Shown here: positions 34,578-42,886 of the stretch, piece by piece
Numbering within the stretch: the first letter of the stretch is position 1
How the letters are laid out: each line of letters starts with the position of its first letter
Source: Cellulomonas sp. SLBN-39
GTDB lineage: Bacteria > Actinomycetota > Actinomycetes > Actinomycetales > Cellulomonadaceae
Direction of reading: 5' to 3'
DNA length: 64,000 nucleotides
Assembly (NCBI RefSeq): GCF_006715865.1
Contig: NZ_VFOA01000001.1
Coordinates: 744,001-808,000, forward strand
Made by a program: the position numbers and the translations under genes
Notes under the pieces: model-generated
What the model was told of the DNA's origin: nothing
The model's input: the letters and a program-made list of their open reading frames with translations, nothing else
Databases searched by the model: none

Positions 34578-35911
34578 GACTCTCCCATCGCGTGCACGAG
34601 GGCACGCAGGTGCTGCCAGGACGCGGCCGCGGGTGCGGCCTCGTCCATGCCCTGGCGCAGGAACGCGTCGATCGCGTCGGCGTGCGCCACGGCCGTGTCG
34701 ACCTTCGGGTTCGAGCCGGCGACGTACGCGCCGACGTCGAGCAGGTCCTGGGCCTGGCGGCGTGCCGCCATGACCGCGCGCAGCCGGGCGGCGTCGGCCC
34801 GCTGCTCGGGCGTCGAGACGCGGCCCGCCACGCGGGACACCGAGCCGAGGGCGTCGACCGACGGGAAGTGCCCGGACACCGCCAGGCGGCGGTCCAGCAC
34901 GACGTGCCCGTCGAGGATGGAGCGCGCGGCGTCGGCGATGGGCTCGTTGTGGTCGTCACCGTCGACCAGGACCGTGTACAGGCCGGTCACGGAGCCGGTC
35001 GGCCCGGTGCCGGCGCGCTCCAGCAGCTGCGCGAGCAGCGAGAACGTGCTCGGCGGGTACCCGCGGGTGGCGGGGGGCTCGCCGACGGACAGGCCGATCT
35101 CGCGCTGCGCCATGGCCACGCGGGTCAGGGAGTCCATCATCAGCACCGCGTGCGAGCCCTGGTCGCGCAGGTGCTCGGCGATGCGGGTCGCCACGAACGC
35201 CGAGCGCAGCCGCACCAGCGGGGGCTGGTCGGACGTCGCGACGACCACGACGGACCGCTCCAGGCCCTCGGGGCCCAGGTCGTCCTCGAGGAACTCGCGG
35301 ACCTCACGGCCACGCTCGCCGACGAGGGCGATCACGGAGACCTCGGCCTCCGTGCCCCGGGCGATCATCGACAGCAGGCTCGACTTGCCGACGCCGGAGC
35401 CGGCGAACAGGCCGAGGCGCTGGCCGCGGCCGGCGCTGACGAGGGTGTCCAGGACGCGCACGCCGAGCGGCATGGGGGTGTCGACGCGGGCGCGGTCCAG
35501 CGGGTGCGGCGCGGCGCCGTCCATCGGGGCCCACGCCTCGACGTCGAGCGGACCCTTGCCGTCGATGGGGCGGCCCAGGCCGTCGAGCACGCGACCGAGC
35601 AGGCCGCGGCCCACCGGCACGCGCAGCCCGGTGCCGTGCCCGCGGACCGGAAGACCGGCGCGCAGGCCGTGCGTGGCGGCCAGCGGCATGCAGCGCGACG
35701 TGCCGCCGGCGGTCGCGACGACCTCGGCCGGCACGGCGTCGGCGCCCTCGCCGATGGTCACGAGGTCACCCACGGCGGCGTCGGCGCCCGCGACCTCGAC
35801 GGCCAGGCCGACGACGGCGCGGACGGTGCCGACGACCTCGGGGCGGGCGGCGTCGACCGCGCGGCCCCAGCGGGGGGTCGCGACGGCGCGGGTCAGGGTC
35901 GGGGTGCTCAC
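34574..35911 (-). CDS. fliI: FliI, flagellar export ATPase
   Basis: 445 residues from a GTG overlapping the fliH stop (GTGA). F1-ATPase-like: Walker A FAGSGVGKSSLL, the Glu-containing ALVGERGREVREFLED, Walker B HAVLMMDSLTRVAMAQREIGL and PATRGYPPSTFSLLAQLLERAG. It powers and orders substrate delivery to the FlhA/FlhB gate, as a hexamer with FliH and FliJ. Confidence 0.97.
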   Translation of the reverse strand: MSTPTLTRAVATPRWGRAVDAARPEVVGTVRAVVGLAVEVAGADAAVGDLVTIGEGADAVPAEVVATAGGTSRCMPLAATHGLRAGLPVRGHGTGLRVPVGRGLLGRVLDGLGRPIDGKGPLDVEAWAPMDGAAPHPLDRARVDTPMPLGVRVLDTLVSAGRGQRLGLFAGSGVGKSSLLSMIARGTEAEVSVIALVGERGREVREFLEDDLGPEGLERSVVVVATSDQPPLVRLRSAFVATRIAEHLRDQGSHAVLMMDSLTRVAMAQREIGLSVGEPPATRGYPPSTFSLLAQLLERAGTGPTGSVTGLYTVLVDGDDHNEPIADAARSILDGHVVLDRRLAVSGHFPSVDALGSVSRVAGRVSTPEQRADAARLRAVMAARRQAQDLLDVGAYVAGSNPKVDTAVAHADAIDAFLRQGMDEAAPAAASWQHLRALVHAMGES

Positions 35912-36576
35912 AGGTCCCCCAGCGCGGCCCGGGCGCGCTCGACGGCGGCGGTGAGCCGCGCGTCGACGTGGCCGTCGGCGTGCTCGGCGACCGCGTCGCC
36001 CGGGGCGAGGGTCGGGTCGGCGACGACGCGGACGTCCTCGCCGAGGTCGGTGCCGGCCAACGCCTGCGCGTCGCGCGGGTGCAGGTGGACCACGACGGGC
36101 CCGGCGGGGGTGCGGGCGGCCAGCGCACGGCCGAGCGCGGCCTGCGCGGAGCGGCCCGCGTCGGACAGCTCGACGCCCAGCAGGGCGACGGCGAGCTCGA
36201 CGGCGGCGGCGTGCACGGCGTCGAGGCAGTCGGTGAGCACCGGCTCCTCGCGGCGCTGCGCGGCCTGCGCGGCGACGGTCAGCGCGGCCACCGCGGCGGC
36301 GTGCTGCGCGGCCCGGGCGGCCTCGGCGGACGCGGCCCGGCCGGCGGTCAGCGCGGCCTCCGCGGCGGCCTGCGTGGCGGCACGGCGCGCACCGGCCGCG
36401 TAGCCTGCGGAGTACCCCGCGGCGAACCCGGCCGCGCGACCGGCGGTCGCCCCCGGGGCCTCGGGGTCGCCCGGCGCCGTGAGCGCGACGAGGCGCGTCG
36501 CACGCTCGGCGGGCACGGCCACGGCCACGGGGGACGGCGCGGTCCGCGGCATCGGCACGAAGTCGAGGTCAGGCAA
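35908..36576 (-). CDS. fliH: FliH, regulator of the export ATPase
   Basis: 222 residues from a TTG at 36576 that overlaps the end of fliG by 8 nt and has GAGG upstream; the next in-frame ATG is at 36552 (MPRTAPS) but lacks a ribosome binding site. After a short acidic start there is a Gly/Ala-rich GxxxG-like region (AAGFAAGYSAGYAAGARRAAT), typical of FliH, a long Ala-rich helix and a C-terminal domain (VVVHLHPRDAQALAG, EDVRVVADPTLAPGDAVAEHADGHVDARL) that binds FliI. Confidence 0.88.
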   Translation of the reverse strand: MPDLDFVPMPRTAPSPVAVAVPAERATRLVALTAPGDPEAPGATAGRAAGFAAGYSAGYAAGARRAATQAAAEAALTAGRAASAEAARAAQHAAAVAALTVAAQAAQRREEPVLTDCLDAVHAAAVELAVALLGVELSDAGRSAQAALGRALAARTPAGPVVVHLHPRDAQALAGTDLGEDVRVVADPTLAPGDAVAEHADGHVDARLTAAVERARAALGDL

Positions 36577-37564
36577 CGTACTCGTCCTCTCCCTCGCGGC
36601 GCACGACGATCTGGCCGTTCTCCTCCAGGCGGCGGATGACCTGCACGATCGCCGCGCGGGCCTCCTCGACCTGCGAGAGGCGGACGGGGCCGAGCATGTC
36701 GATCTCCTCGACGAGGTTCTCGCTGGCCCGCTCGGACATGTTGCGCAGGATCTTGTCGCGCACGTCCTCGCCGACGCCCTTGAGCGCGACCGACAGCGAC
36801 GACGTCTCGACCTCGCGCAGCACGAGCTGCACGGCGCGGTCCTCGAGCAGCGTGACGTCCGCGAACACGAACATCAGGCTGCGGACCTCCTCGGCGAGCG
36901 CCTGGTCGCGCTCGGACAGGCCCTCGAGGATCGCCTTCTCCGTGCCGGGGTCGGCGCGGTTGATGATCTCGACGAGGGGCTTGACGCCGCCGACGGCGGA
37001 CATCTCGCGCGGCGTCAGCACGGTCGAGGCCTTGCGCTGCAAGGACTCCGCGACGACGCTGACGACGTCCGGCGAGGCCCGCTCCATGAGGGCGATGCGG
37101 TGCGCGACGTCACCGCGCATCTCGCCCGGCAGGCCGGCGAGGATGGCCGACGCGTGCTCGGGGCGCAGGTGGGCGAGGACGAGCGCGACCGTCTGCGGGT
37201 GCTCGCCGTCCAGGAGCGACGCGATCTGGCGGGCGTCGGCCTGCTGCAGGAACTCGAACGAGCTGCCCGCGAGCGAGGACTGCAGGCGCTCCATCATCGA
37301 GCTGGCGCGCTCGGCGCCCATGGACGCCTCGAGCAGGTGCTGGGCCAGCGGCATGCCGCCGCCGAGCGCCGGACCGATCGAGGTCGCGTCGTAGAACTCC
37401 TCGATGACCTGGTCGGCCATCGACTGCTCGACGCGCTCCATGCGCATGATCTCGGACGTGAGGTCCTCGATCTCCTGCTCCTCGAGGCGCGACATGATCC
37501 GCGCGGCCCGCTCCTTGCCGAGCTGCATGAGCACGACGGCGGCCTTCTGCGTACCGGTGAGCAT
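36569..37564 (-). CDS. fliG: FliG, flagellar motor torque/switch protein
   Basis: 331 residues from the ATG at 37564, sharing one base with the fliF stop; a GTG nine codons earlier (37591) would give 340 residues and cannot be excluded. MLTGTQKAAVVLMQLGKERAARIM begins the N-terminal FliF-binding domain; the EHPQ motif appears in DGEHPQTVALVLAHL; the C-terminal domain contains the charged torque helix (LMFVFADVTLLEDRAVQLVLREVE). It forms the C-ring top contacted by MotA. Confidence 0.96.
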   Translation of the reverse strand: MLTGTQKAAVVLMQLGKERAARIMSRLEEQEIEDLTSEIMRMERVEQSMADQVIEEFYDATSIGPALGGGMPLAQHLLEASMGAERASSMMERLQSSLAGSSFEFLQQADARQIASLLDGEHPQTVALVLAHLRPEHASAILAGLPGEMRGDVAHRIALMERASPDVVSVVAESLQRKASTVLTPREMSAVGGVKPLVEIINRADPGTEKAILEGLSERDQALAEEVRSLMFVFADVTLLEDRAVQLVLREVETSSLSVALKGVGEDVRDKILRNMSERASENLVEEIDMLGPVRLSQVEEARAAIVQVIRRLEENGQIVVRREGEDEYVA

Positions 37565-39156
37565 CAGCGGCGTCCCGTCGGCGTCATCCACCCGCGCAGG
37601 AGGTCCGCGACCTCGCCCGGGTCGTCGTCGGCGAGCGCGGTGAGCTCGGCCCGCTTGATGGCGGCGGTGTCGGGCACGACCGGCTCGGGCGCCGGCGGGA
37701 GCACCGGCAGCGCGTCCTCGGAGGGTCCGTCGAGCGGGACGACCGGCAGGGCGGCGGCCGCGTCGAGCTGGCCCAGGTCGACCGCCTCGCGGCGGGCCTT
37801 GCGCGACCGCCGGGCCAGCACGATCGCGATGATGATGACCGCGAGGAGCACGAGCCCGCCGATGGCGCCCTGACGGATGAGGTCCTGCTGGGCGGCGGCG
37901 GCCTCGGCGGCCTCGGCGGCGGCGAGCGCCTCCTCGGCGGCCTGCGCGGTCGCGGTGTCGAACTGCAGGCGCTGGACCGAGAGCTGGTCGCCGCGGGCGG
38001 TGTCGATCCCGACGGCGGCGGCGACGGCGGCCTCGAGGGCCGGCATGTCGACGGCGGCACCGGCGACCTCGTCGATCAGCACCGAGACGGACTGGCGCTG
38101 CACGACGCCCGCGGGCTGCTGCGTGACCTCGGTGGTCTTGTTGATCGAGTTCGTGACGTCCTCGGACTCGGTCCGGTAGGTGCCCGTGCCGCCGGCGGCA
38201 CCGTCGGGCACGGCGATGTTGTCGGGCCCGAGGATCCCCGTGGCGCTGCCGCCGGTGCCCTCGTACTCCTCGACGGTCGTCGACGACGCGAGCGGCGGGA
38301 CGTCCTCCGGCTGGGAGAACTCCTCCGTGGTGCGCTCGGTGGTGGCCGTGTCGAGCTCGGCGGAGACGTTGACCGTCGCGTTGCCGACCCCGACGAGCGG
38401 GTCGAGCATCGCCTGGACGGCGAGGCGCGTGCGCTCCTCGTACTCGGCGGTCTTGCTGTCGGCCAGTCCGGCGGTGACGCCCTCGCCGACCGCGGACAGC
38501 ACGGCACCGGTGGAGTCGATCACGGCGACGTCGGTCGGCTCCATGCCGTCGACGCCGGCGGACACGAGGTGCACGATCGACTGCACCTGGTCGGCGGTGA
38601 GGGTCTGGCCGGCGCGGGTGCGGACGAACACCGACGCCGTGGGCGTCTGCTGCTCCTCGACGAACACCGTCTCCTCGGGGATCGCGAGCTTGACGGTCGC
38701 GGTCTCGACGCCGTCGATGGCGCCGACGGTGCGGGCGAGCTCGCCCTCCATCGCGCGCTGGTAGGTGGTCTGCTGCTGGAACTCCGAGGCCGTCATCGGC
38801 ATGGAGTCGAGCAGCGAGTACCCGGCGCCGTCCGCGTCGGCCGGCAGGCCCGCGGCCGCCATGGCGATGCGCTGCTCGTACACGGCCTCGGCCGGCACGA
38901 GGACCGTGGACCCGCCGTCGCCGAGCTCGTAGGGCACGCCCGCGGCGTTGAGCTGCTCGACCACGGCCGACGCGTCGGTGCCGGACAGGCCCGAGAACAG
39001 CGGCGTGAGGGTCGGGCGCGCCATCCAGCTCGACAGCGCGACCCCGCCGAGCACCAGCACGGCGACCCCGATGAGCGCGAGCGTGCGCTGCGCGAGCGAG
39101 AACCCCTGGACCGCCCCGGACAGGCGGCCCATCAGCGACTTGACCTGCTCGGCCAT
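37564..39156 (-). CDS. fliF: FliF, MS-ring protein
   Basis: 530 residues from the ATG at 39156 (shares one base with the fliE stop). TM1 lies near 25-45 and TM2 near 435-455 (LIRQGAIGGLVLLAVIIIAIVLARR). Between them are the YscJ-like ring domains (PLFSGLSGTDASAVVEQLNAAGVPYEL, VETATVKLAIPEETVFVEEQQTPTASVFV). The C-terminal tail (ADDDPGEVADLLRGWM) is the FliG-binding peptide. FliF rings start basal-body assembly. Confidence 0.96.
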   Translation of the reverse strand: MAEQVKSLMGRLSGAVQGFSLAQRTLALIGVAVLVLGGVALSSWMARPTLTPLFSGLSGTDASAVVEQLNAAGVPYELGDGGSTVLVPAEAVYEQRIAMAAAGLPADADGAGYSLLDSMPMTASEFQQQTTYQRAMEGELARTVGAIDGVETATVKLAIPEETVFVEEQQTPTASVFVRTRAGQTLTADQVQSIVHLVSAGVDGMEPTDVAVIDSTGAVLSAVGEGVTAGLADSKTAEYEERTRLAVQAMLDPLVGVGNATVNVSAELDTATTERTTEEFSQPEDVPPLASSTTVEEYEGTGGSATGILGPDNIAVPDGAAGGTGTYRTESEDVTNSINKTTEVTQQPAGVVQRQSVSVLIDEVAGAAVDMPALEAAVAAAVGIDTARGDQLSVQRLQFDTATAQAAEEALAAAEAAEAAAAQQDLIRQGAIGGLVLLAVIIIAIVLARRSRKARREAVDLGQLDAAAALPVVPLDGPSEDALPVLPPAPEPVVPDTAAIKRAELTALADDDPGEVADLLRGWMTPTGRR

Positions 39157-39461
39157 CAGACCTGCATCCTCATGATCTCGGTGAACGCCTCGACGGCCTT
39201 GTTGCGCACGGTGGCGGTGAGCTCGAGCGCGAGCGACGACTGCGCGGACGCGACCGTGTAGTCGTGCACGTCGTCGAGGTCACCGGTGACGGCCTGCACG
39301 GCCAGCTGCTGGGACGTCGACTGCATCTGCTGGAGCTGGTCGACCGAGCCGAGCACCGACGCGAAGTCGACACCGGTCGACGCGGGCGTGGTGGGCGCGA
39401 CCTGGCCGAGCATCGCGGCGGGCTGGACGCCGGTCACGCCGGCGACGGGGGCGATGGCCAT
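39156..39461 (-). CDS. fliE: FliE, basal-body adaptor between MS ring and rod
   Basis: 101 residues from the ATG at 39461 (one-base overlap with flgC stop). VDFASVLGSVDQLQQMQSTSQQLAVQAVTGDLDDVHDYTVASAQSSLALELTATVRNKAVEAFTEIMRMQV is the standard FliE helical layout, ending in the conserved RNKAVEAFxEIMRMQV. First substrate of the export gate and joint to FlgB/FlgC. Confidence 0.94.
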   Translation of the reverse strand: MAIAPVAGVTGVQPAAMLGQVAPTTPASTGVDFASVLGSVDQLQQMQSTSQQLAVQAVTGDLDDVHDYTVASAQSSLALELTATVRNKAVEAFTEIMRMQV

Positions 39462-39859
39462 CAGGAGCGTCCGATCTGGAGGGCGGCCTCGTACGTGGCC
39501 TTGGCACGGTCGACCACGGCGGCGTTCGCCTGGTACCCGCGCTGGGCCATGATCAGCTGCGTCATCTGCGAGGACATGTCGATGTCGGGGTAGCGCACGT
39601 AGCCCTCCTCGTCGGCCAGGGGGTGGTCGGGCTCGTAGACCATCCGGCCCTCCGCGCTGCCGAGGGCGATGCCGGCGACCTGCACGCCGCCGTCGCCACC
39701 GGTCATCTCCTGCGCGACGACGTAGCGCGCCTGGAAGGCGGCCTCGTCGCTGGAGCGGACGGTGTTCGCGTTCGAGAGGTTGTCGGACACGGCGTCCAGC
39801 CACTTGCGGTGGACGGTCATGCCGGTGCTCGCGATGCCGATGGCACCGAAGATCGTCAT
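39461..39859 (-). CDS. flgC: FlgC, proximal rod protein
   Basis: 132 residues. MTIFGAIGIASTGMTVHRKWLDAVSDNLSNANTV is the rod-family N-terminal motif; the C-terminus has YPDIDMSSQMTQLIMAQRGYQANAAVVDRAKATYEAALQIGRS. Length matches the family. It follows flgB with a one-base overlap. Confidence 0.95.
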   Translation of the reverse strand: MTIFGAIGIASTGMTVHRKWLDAVSDNLSNANTVRSSDEAAFQARYVVAQEMTGGDGGVQVAGIALGSAEGRMVYEPDHPLADEEGYVRYPDIDMSSQMTQLIMAQRGYQANAAVVDRAKATYEAALQIGRS

Positions 39860-40206
39860 CAGGAGGTCCTCATCGCGGTGCGGACGGAGGAGAAGGTGCC
39901 GGACACGGCCTGCGTGGCCAGCTGGTAGCGCAGGTTGGTGTCGACGTTGAGGAGCGTCTCGGCGTCGAGGTTGACGTTGTTGCCGTCCTCGCGCGTGGGC
40001 TCCAGGGAGCGGGACACGCTGGCCTGCGCGGCCCCGTCGCCCCGCCCCACGGCGGCGGCGAGCGCGTCCTCGAACTGCACCCGCTGGGCGTGGTAGCCCG
40101 GGGTCTGCAGGTTCGCGACGTTGTCCGCGATGACGCGCTGGCGCAGCGCCAGCCCGTCGAGCGCGCTGTTGAGCGCGACGTAGCTCACGGAGTCGAACAT
40201 GCCCAT
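39859..40206 (-). CDS. flgB: FlgB, proximal rod protein
   Basis: 115 residues from the ATG at 40206, with GAGGTGG about 8 nt upstream; a second ATG two codons on is a weaker choice. VSYVALNSALDGLALRQRVIADNVANLQTPGYHAQ and the C-terminal LNVDTNLRYQLATQAVSGTFSSVRTAM are typical of FlgB. First gene of the basal-body operon that runs to the M15 peptidase, 13 genes with overlapping or very short junctions. Confidence 0.95.
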   Translation of the reverse strand: MGMFDSVSYVALNSALDGLALRQRVIADNVANLQTPGYHAQRVQFEDALAAAVGRGDGAAQASVSRSLEPTREDGNNVNLDAETLLNVDTNLRYQLATQAVSGTFSSVRTAMRTS

Positions 40207-40290
40207 GGCAGGGACCACCTCACCGACGACGGTGCTTCGGGGGGCGGCCGATCCGTGGCCTGGGGTGTGAGCGATCCGTGCTCCCCCCGC

Positions 40291-40318
40291 CCATCGGACG
40301 GGGCACCGGGGGTCTGAG
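40291..40318 (-). promoter_or_regulatory. Sigma-28-type promoter of the flgB operon
   Basis: CTCA (40315-40318), 17 nt, then CCGATGG (40291-40297), about 85 nt upstream of flgB in the 200-nt gap below the FliT-position gene. Confidence 0.75.
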
Positions 40319-40406
40319 CGGTTCGTGCGCCGCGTCGTGGGTGAGGCGGTCCTTTCACCCGGGTGGACCAGCGCGGGTGCCCGGGTCGTCCCCGGACGCC
40401 CGGTTC

Positions 40407-40751
40407 TCAGCCCTGGGTGTCGAGGTAGACGGGCACCGCGGGGGTGCGCGCCTCGATCGTGCGGGTCGCGTGCAGGTGCCGGCGGCTGACGACGACGGCC
40501 TGCGCGATGCGCGCGGCGGCGTCGAGCTGGCGGTCGAGCAGCGCCTGGGCGCGGTCGCGCAGCGGCAGCGGCAGGGCGCCCAGGCCCGACGGCGGGCGCC
40601 ACGCGGCGGCGCGGGCGACGTCGGCCACGTCGGGCAGGTGGGCGGCCTCGAGCAGCCGCTCGGCGGACTCGACGTCGAGCTCCATCTCGTGCAGCGCCTG
40701 CTCCCAGCGCGCGTGCCAGACGTCCTCGTCGGGCGCGGCCACGGCCAGCAC
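40407..40751 (-). CDS. FliT-position small protein, possible export chaperone
   Basis: 114 residues from a GTG one nt after the fliS stop (VLAVAAPDEDVWHARWEQALHEME). It is mostly helical (LDVESAERLLEAAHL, LPLRDRAQALLDRQLDAAARIAQ) with a short beta-like tail. It lacks clear family residues, but a short helical protein directly after fliS is the standard place of FliT, the FliD chaperone. A longer frame upstream runs inside fliS and is not used. Confidence 0.55.
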   Translation of the reverse strand: MLAVAAPDEDVWHARWEQALHEMELDVESAERLLEAAHLPDVADVARAAAWRPPSGLGALPLPLRDRAQALLDRQLDAAARIAQAVVVSRRHLHATRTIEARTPAVPVYLDTQG

Positions 40752-40752
40752 C

Positions 40753-41202
40753 TCAGCCGACCCCGAGCAGGCCCGTGCCGGTGCTCTGCGCGAGGGGTGC
40801 GGCGGGGGTGACGGGGGCGGCCGGGGCCTGGGCGCGCGCGACGGAGTCGGCGGCCTCGTGCCACGTCCGCGCGAGCGGCTCGACGATCTCGCGGCACCCG
40901 ACGACGCGGGCGACGTCCCCGGTGCCGGCGGCACCGATGAGCTCGGTCAGCAGGTACGTGTAGATCGACAGGAGGCGGTCGCCGCCGTCCCACTCGCCGG
41001 TGTCGAGGCTGGCGACGAGCTCGGCGACGATCTCCTGGGCGTGCGCGAGGTGCTGCGTCGCGTCGGGCCGGCGCCCCTCCTCGAGGGCCAGCCGGGCACG
41101 GTCGACGTCGAGGAGCAGCCGGTCGTAGAGCATCGTCAGCAGGCGCGCCGGGCTGGCCGTCTCGACGGCGGCGGCGACGTACCGGGTGCGTGCGTCGTAC
41201 AT
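40753..41202 (-). CDS. fliS: FliS, flagellin export chaperone
   Basis: 149 residues from the ATG at 41202 (MYDARTRYVAAAVETASPARLLTMLYDRLLLDVDRARLAL), a good FliS N-terminal match, followed by AQEIVAELVASLDTGEWDGGDRLLSIYTYLLTELIGA. A Pro/Ala tail of about 25 residues is added. FliS binds the flagellin C-terminal helices and prevents early polymerisation. It lies between fliD and the FliT-position gene. Confidence 0.93.
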   Translation of the reverse strand: MYDARTRYVAAAVETASPARLLTMLYDRLLLDVDRARLALEEGRRPDATQHLAHAQEIVAELVASLDTGEWDGGDRLLSIYTYLLTELIGAAGTGDVARVVGCREIVEPLARTWHEAADSVARAQAPAAPVTPAAPLAQSTGTGLLGVG

Positions 41203-41255
41203 GGCTCCTCCGGTGGTTCAGCGGGTCGCCCGGGGGCGGACCCCGGGCCGTGCCG

Positions 41256-42656
41256 TCAGGACGACGACGACGACCCGGTCAGTGCGGCCAGCTGGCTCGC
41301 GAGGTACGAGGACTGCGACTGCAGGTTCGACAGCGTGACCTCGAGGGCCGCGTACTGCCGCTCCAGGGACGTGCGACGCATGGCGAGGCGGTCGTCCCAG
41401 TCGTCGATGCGCGCGCCGAGGTCCTTGACGGTGTCCTGCTGGGACTTCACGGCCTGCGTGATCGTGCCGTTCTGCGCGTCCGAGGCGCTCTTCGCGGTCT
41501 GCGCGAGCCGGTCGGCGACGCCCTGGACGACCTTCTGGACCTTCTCCGGGTCGGCGGCCATCGCGGTGGTGAACTTCGCGTCGTCGAACGTGAAGGTGCC
41601 GTCGCGGCCGATGACGATGCCGACGTCCGCGGGCGAGACGCCGTCGACGGGCAGCGAGCCCTCCGAGAGCATCCGCTGCTGGAGCAGCCGGACCGTCGCG
41701 TCGCCCGACAGCGGTCCGCCGGAGACGACGGTGCGGCCGTCGGAGTCGGTCGTGGTCGTGCTGCGCGTGCGGGACGTGATCTCGGTCAGGACCGTGTTGA
41801 GGTTCGACACCAGCCCGGACGCGAGCGACTTCACCGCGGCCTGGTCGCGGGCGACCGTGACCGTCAGGGGCGCGGCGTCGACGGCGGTCGCCTCGGTGAC
41901 CGTGAGGTCGACGCCCGTCATGACGCCCTCGAAGGTGTTCGACGACGACGTCAGCGTCTGCTGGGCGGCGGTGCCGGGGAACAGGACGAGGGAGGCGTCC
42001 GAGGCTGCGCGGACCTGGTCGAGCGTCAGCGCGGTCGTGCCCGAGGTGCCCTCGTAGCTGACGGTGAAGGCGTTGTCGGCCCCGGTCTCCCGGCCCGTCA
42101 GCTGCAGGCGGTACGTGGTGTCGCCGGTCGGATCGCCGTTGCCGTCGAGCACGTTGACCTTGACGGCCGTGGCCGTCACGCCGGTGCCGGAGGCGTTGAA
42201 CGCGTCGACGACGTCGGCCACGGAGGTGCTGGCCGCGGTGACGGTGGTGGTCGCGCCGTCGCGGGTGATGGTGAACGTGGGGGTGCCCGACGCGTACGCG
42301 GCGTCGGCCGGCAGCGTGGTCAGGGAGGCCTGCGAGGCGGCCACCGCACCGACGCGGAACGACAGCGTCCCGGGGGTGGCGGTCGCCGAGGTGGAGACGG
42401 TCGCACCGGGCGCCGTGACGCCGGTCTGCGTGATCGTGCCCTTGACGGCCTGCCAGGACTCGTCCTTGGCGGCCTTGGTCGAGTGCTCCGCGAGCGACGA
42501 GACCTTCGTGTTGAGGGACTGCAGGATGGTCACGAGCGACGACGCCGTCGACTGCTTGGTCTTGAGCAGGGACTGGTTGCCCGACTCGAGGGTGAGCAGG
42601 CTGTCGATCAGCGCGGCCGTGTCCAGCCCGCTGACGATCCCGTCGATCGCTGCCAT
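41256..42656 (-). CDS. fliD: FliD, filament cap protein
   Basis: 466 residues from the ATG at 42656 with AGAGG upstream; the upstream in-frame extension crosses the terminator hairpins of fliC and is rejected. AAIDGIVSGLDTAALIDSLLTLESGNQSLLKTKQ is the FliD N-terminal signature; the C-terminal part has KVVQGVADRLAQTAKSASDAQNGTITQ and a coiled coil ending LAALTGSSSSS. A pentamer caps the filament and guides flagellin folding. No sigma-28-type site was found directly upstream. Confidence 0.94.
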   Translation of the reverse strand: MAAIDGIVSGLDTAALIDSLLTLESGNQSLLKTKQSTASSLVTILQSLNTKVSSLAEHSTKAAKDESWQAVKGTITQTGVTAPGATVSTSATATPGTLSFRVGAVAASQASLTTLPADAAYASGTPTFTITRDGATTTVTAASTSVADVVDAFNASGTGVTATAVKVNVLDGNGDPTGDTTYRLQLTGRETGADNAFTVSYEGTSGTTALTLDQVRAASDASLVLFPGTAAQQTLTSSSNTFEGVMTGVDLTVTEATAVDAAPLTVTVARDQAAVKSLASGLVSNLNTVLTEITSRTRSTTTTDSDGRTVVSGGPLSGDATVRLLQQRMLSEGSLPVDGVSPADVGIVIGRDGTFTFDDAKFTTAMAADPEKVQKVVQGVADRLAQTAKSASDAQNGTITQAVKSQQDTVKDLGARIDDWDDRLAMRRTSLERQYAALEVTLSNLQSQSSYLASQLAALTGSSSSS

Positions 42657-42745
42657 CCGTGCCTCTCCCTGGTCCGGCACCGGGCCGTGCCCGGTGCTGC
42701 GGGTCCTGCTGCCCTGCGGGTCCTGCTGCCTGCGTCGCGGCCGCG

Positions 42746-42772
42746 GGCCGGCCCCGTGGTGCGGGGCCGGCC
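42746..42772 (-). terminator. GC-rich hairpin between fliC and fliD (second of two)
   Basis: A perfect 10-bp stem (42746-42755 and 42763-42772, 7-nt loop) immediately follows the larger stem-loop at 42775-42831. Together they could end fliC transcription before fliD. Confidence 0.6.
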
Positions 42773-42774
42773 GG

Positions 42775-42831
42775 CGACGCAGCAGCGGCGGTGGCCAGGA
42801 CGGGTGCGTCCTGCCCACCGCCGCTGCGTCG
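42775..42831 (-). terminator. Large hairpin ending fliC transcription (first of two)
   Basis: Arms 42775-42801 and 42808-42831 pair over 24 positions apart from a 3-nt bulge, with a 6-nt loop, about 55 nt after the fliC stop. A very stable 3' end fits a highly expressed flagellin mRNA. Confidence 0.8.
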
Positions 42832-42886
42832 TGCGGGTGCTGCTGGTCGTGCGGTCCTGCGTGCGGCGGTCACGGACCGCCCGTGC

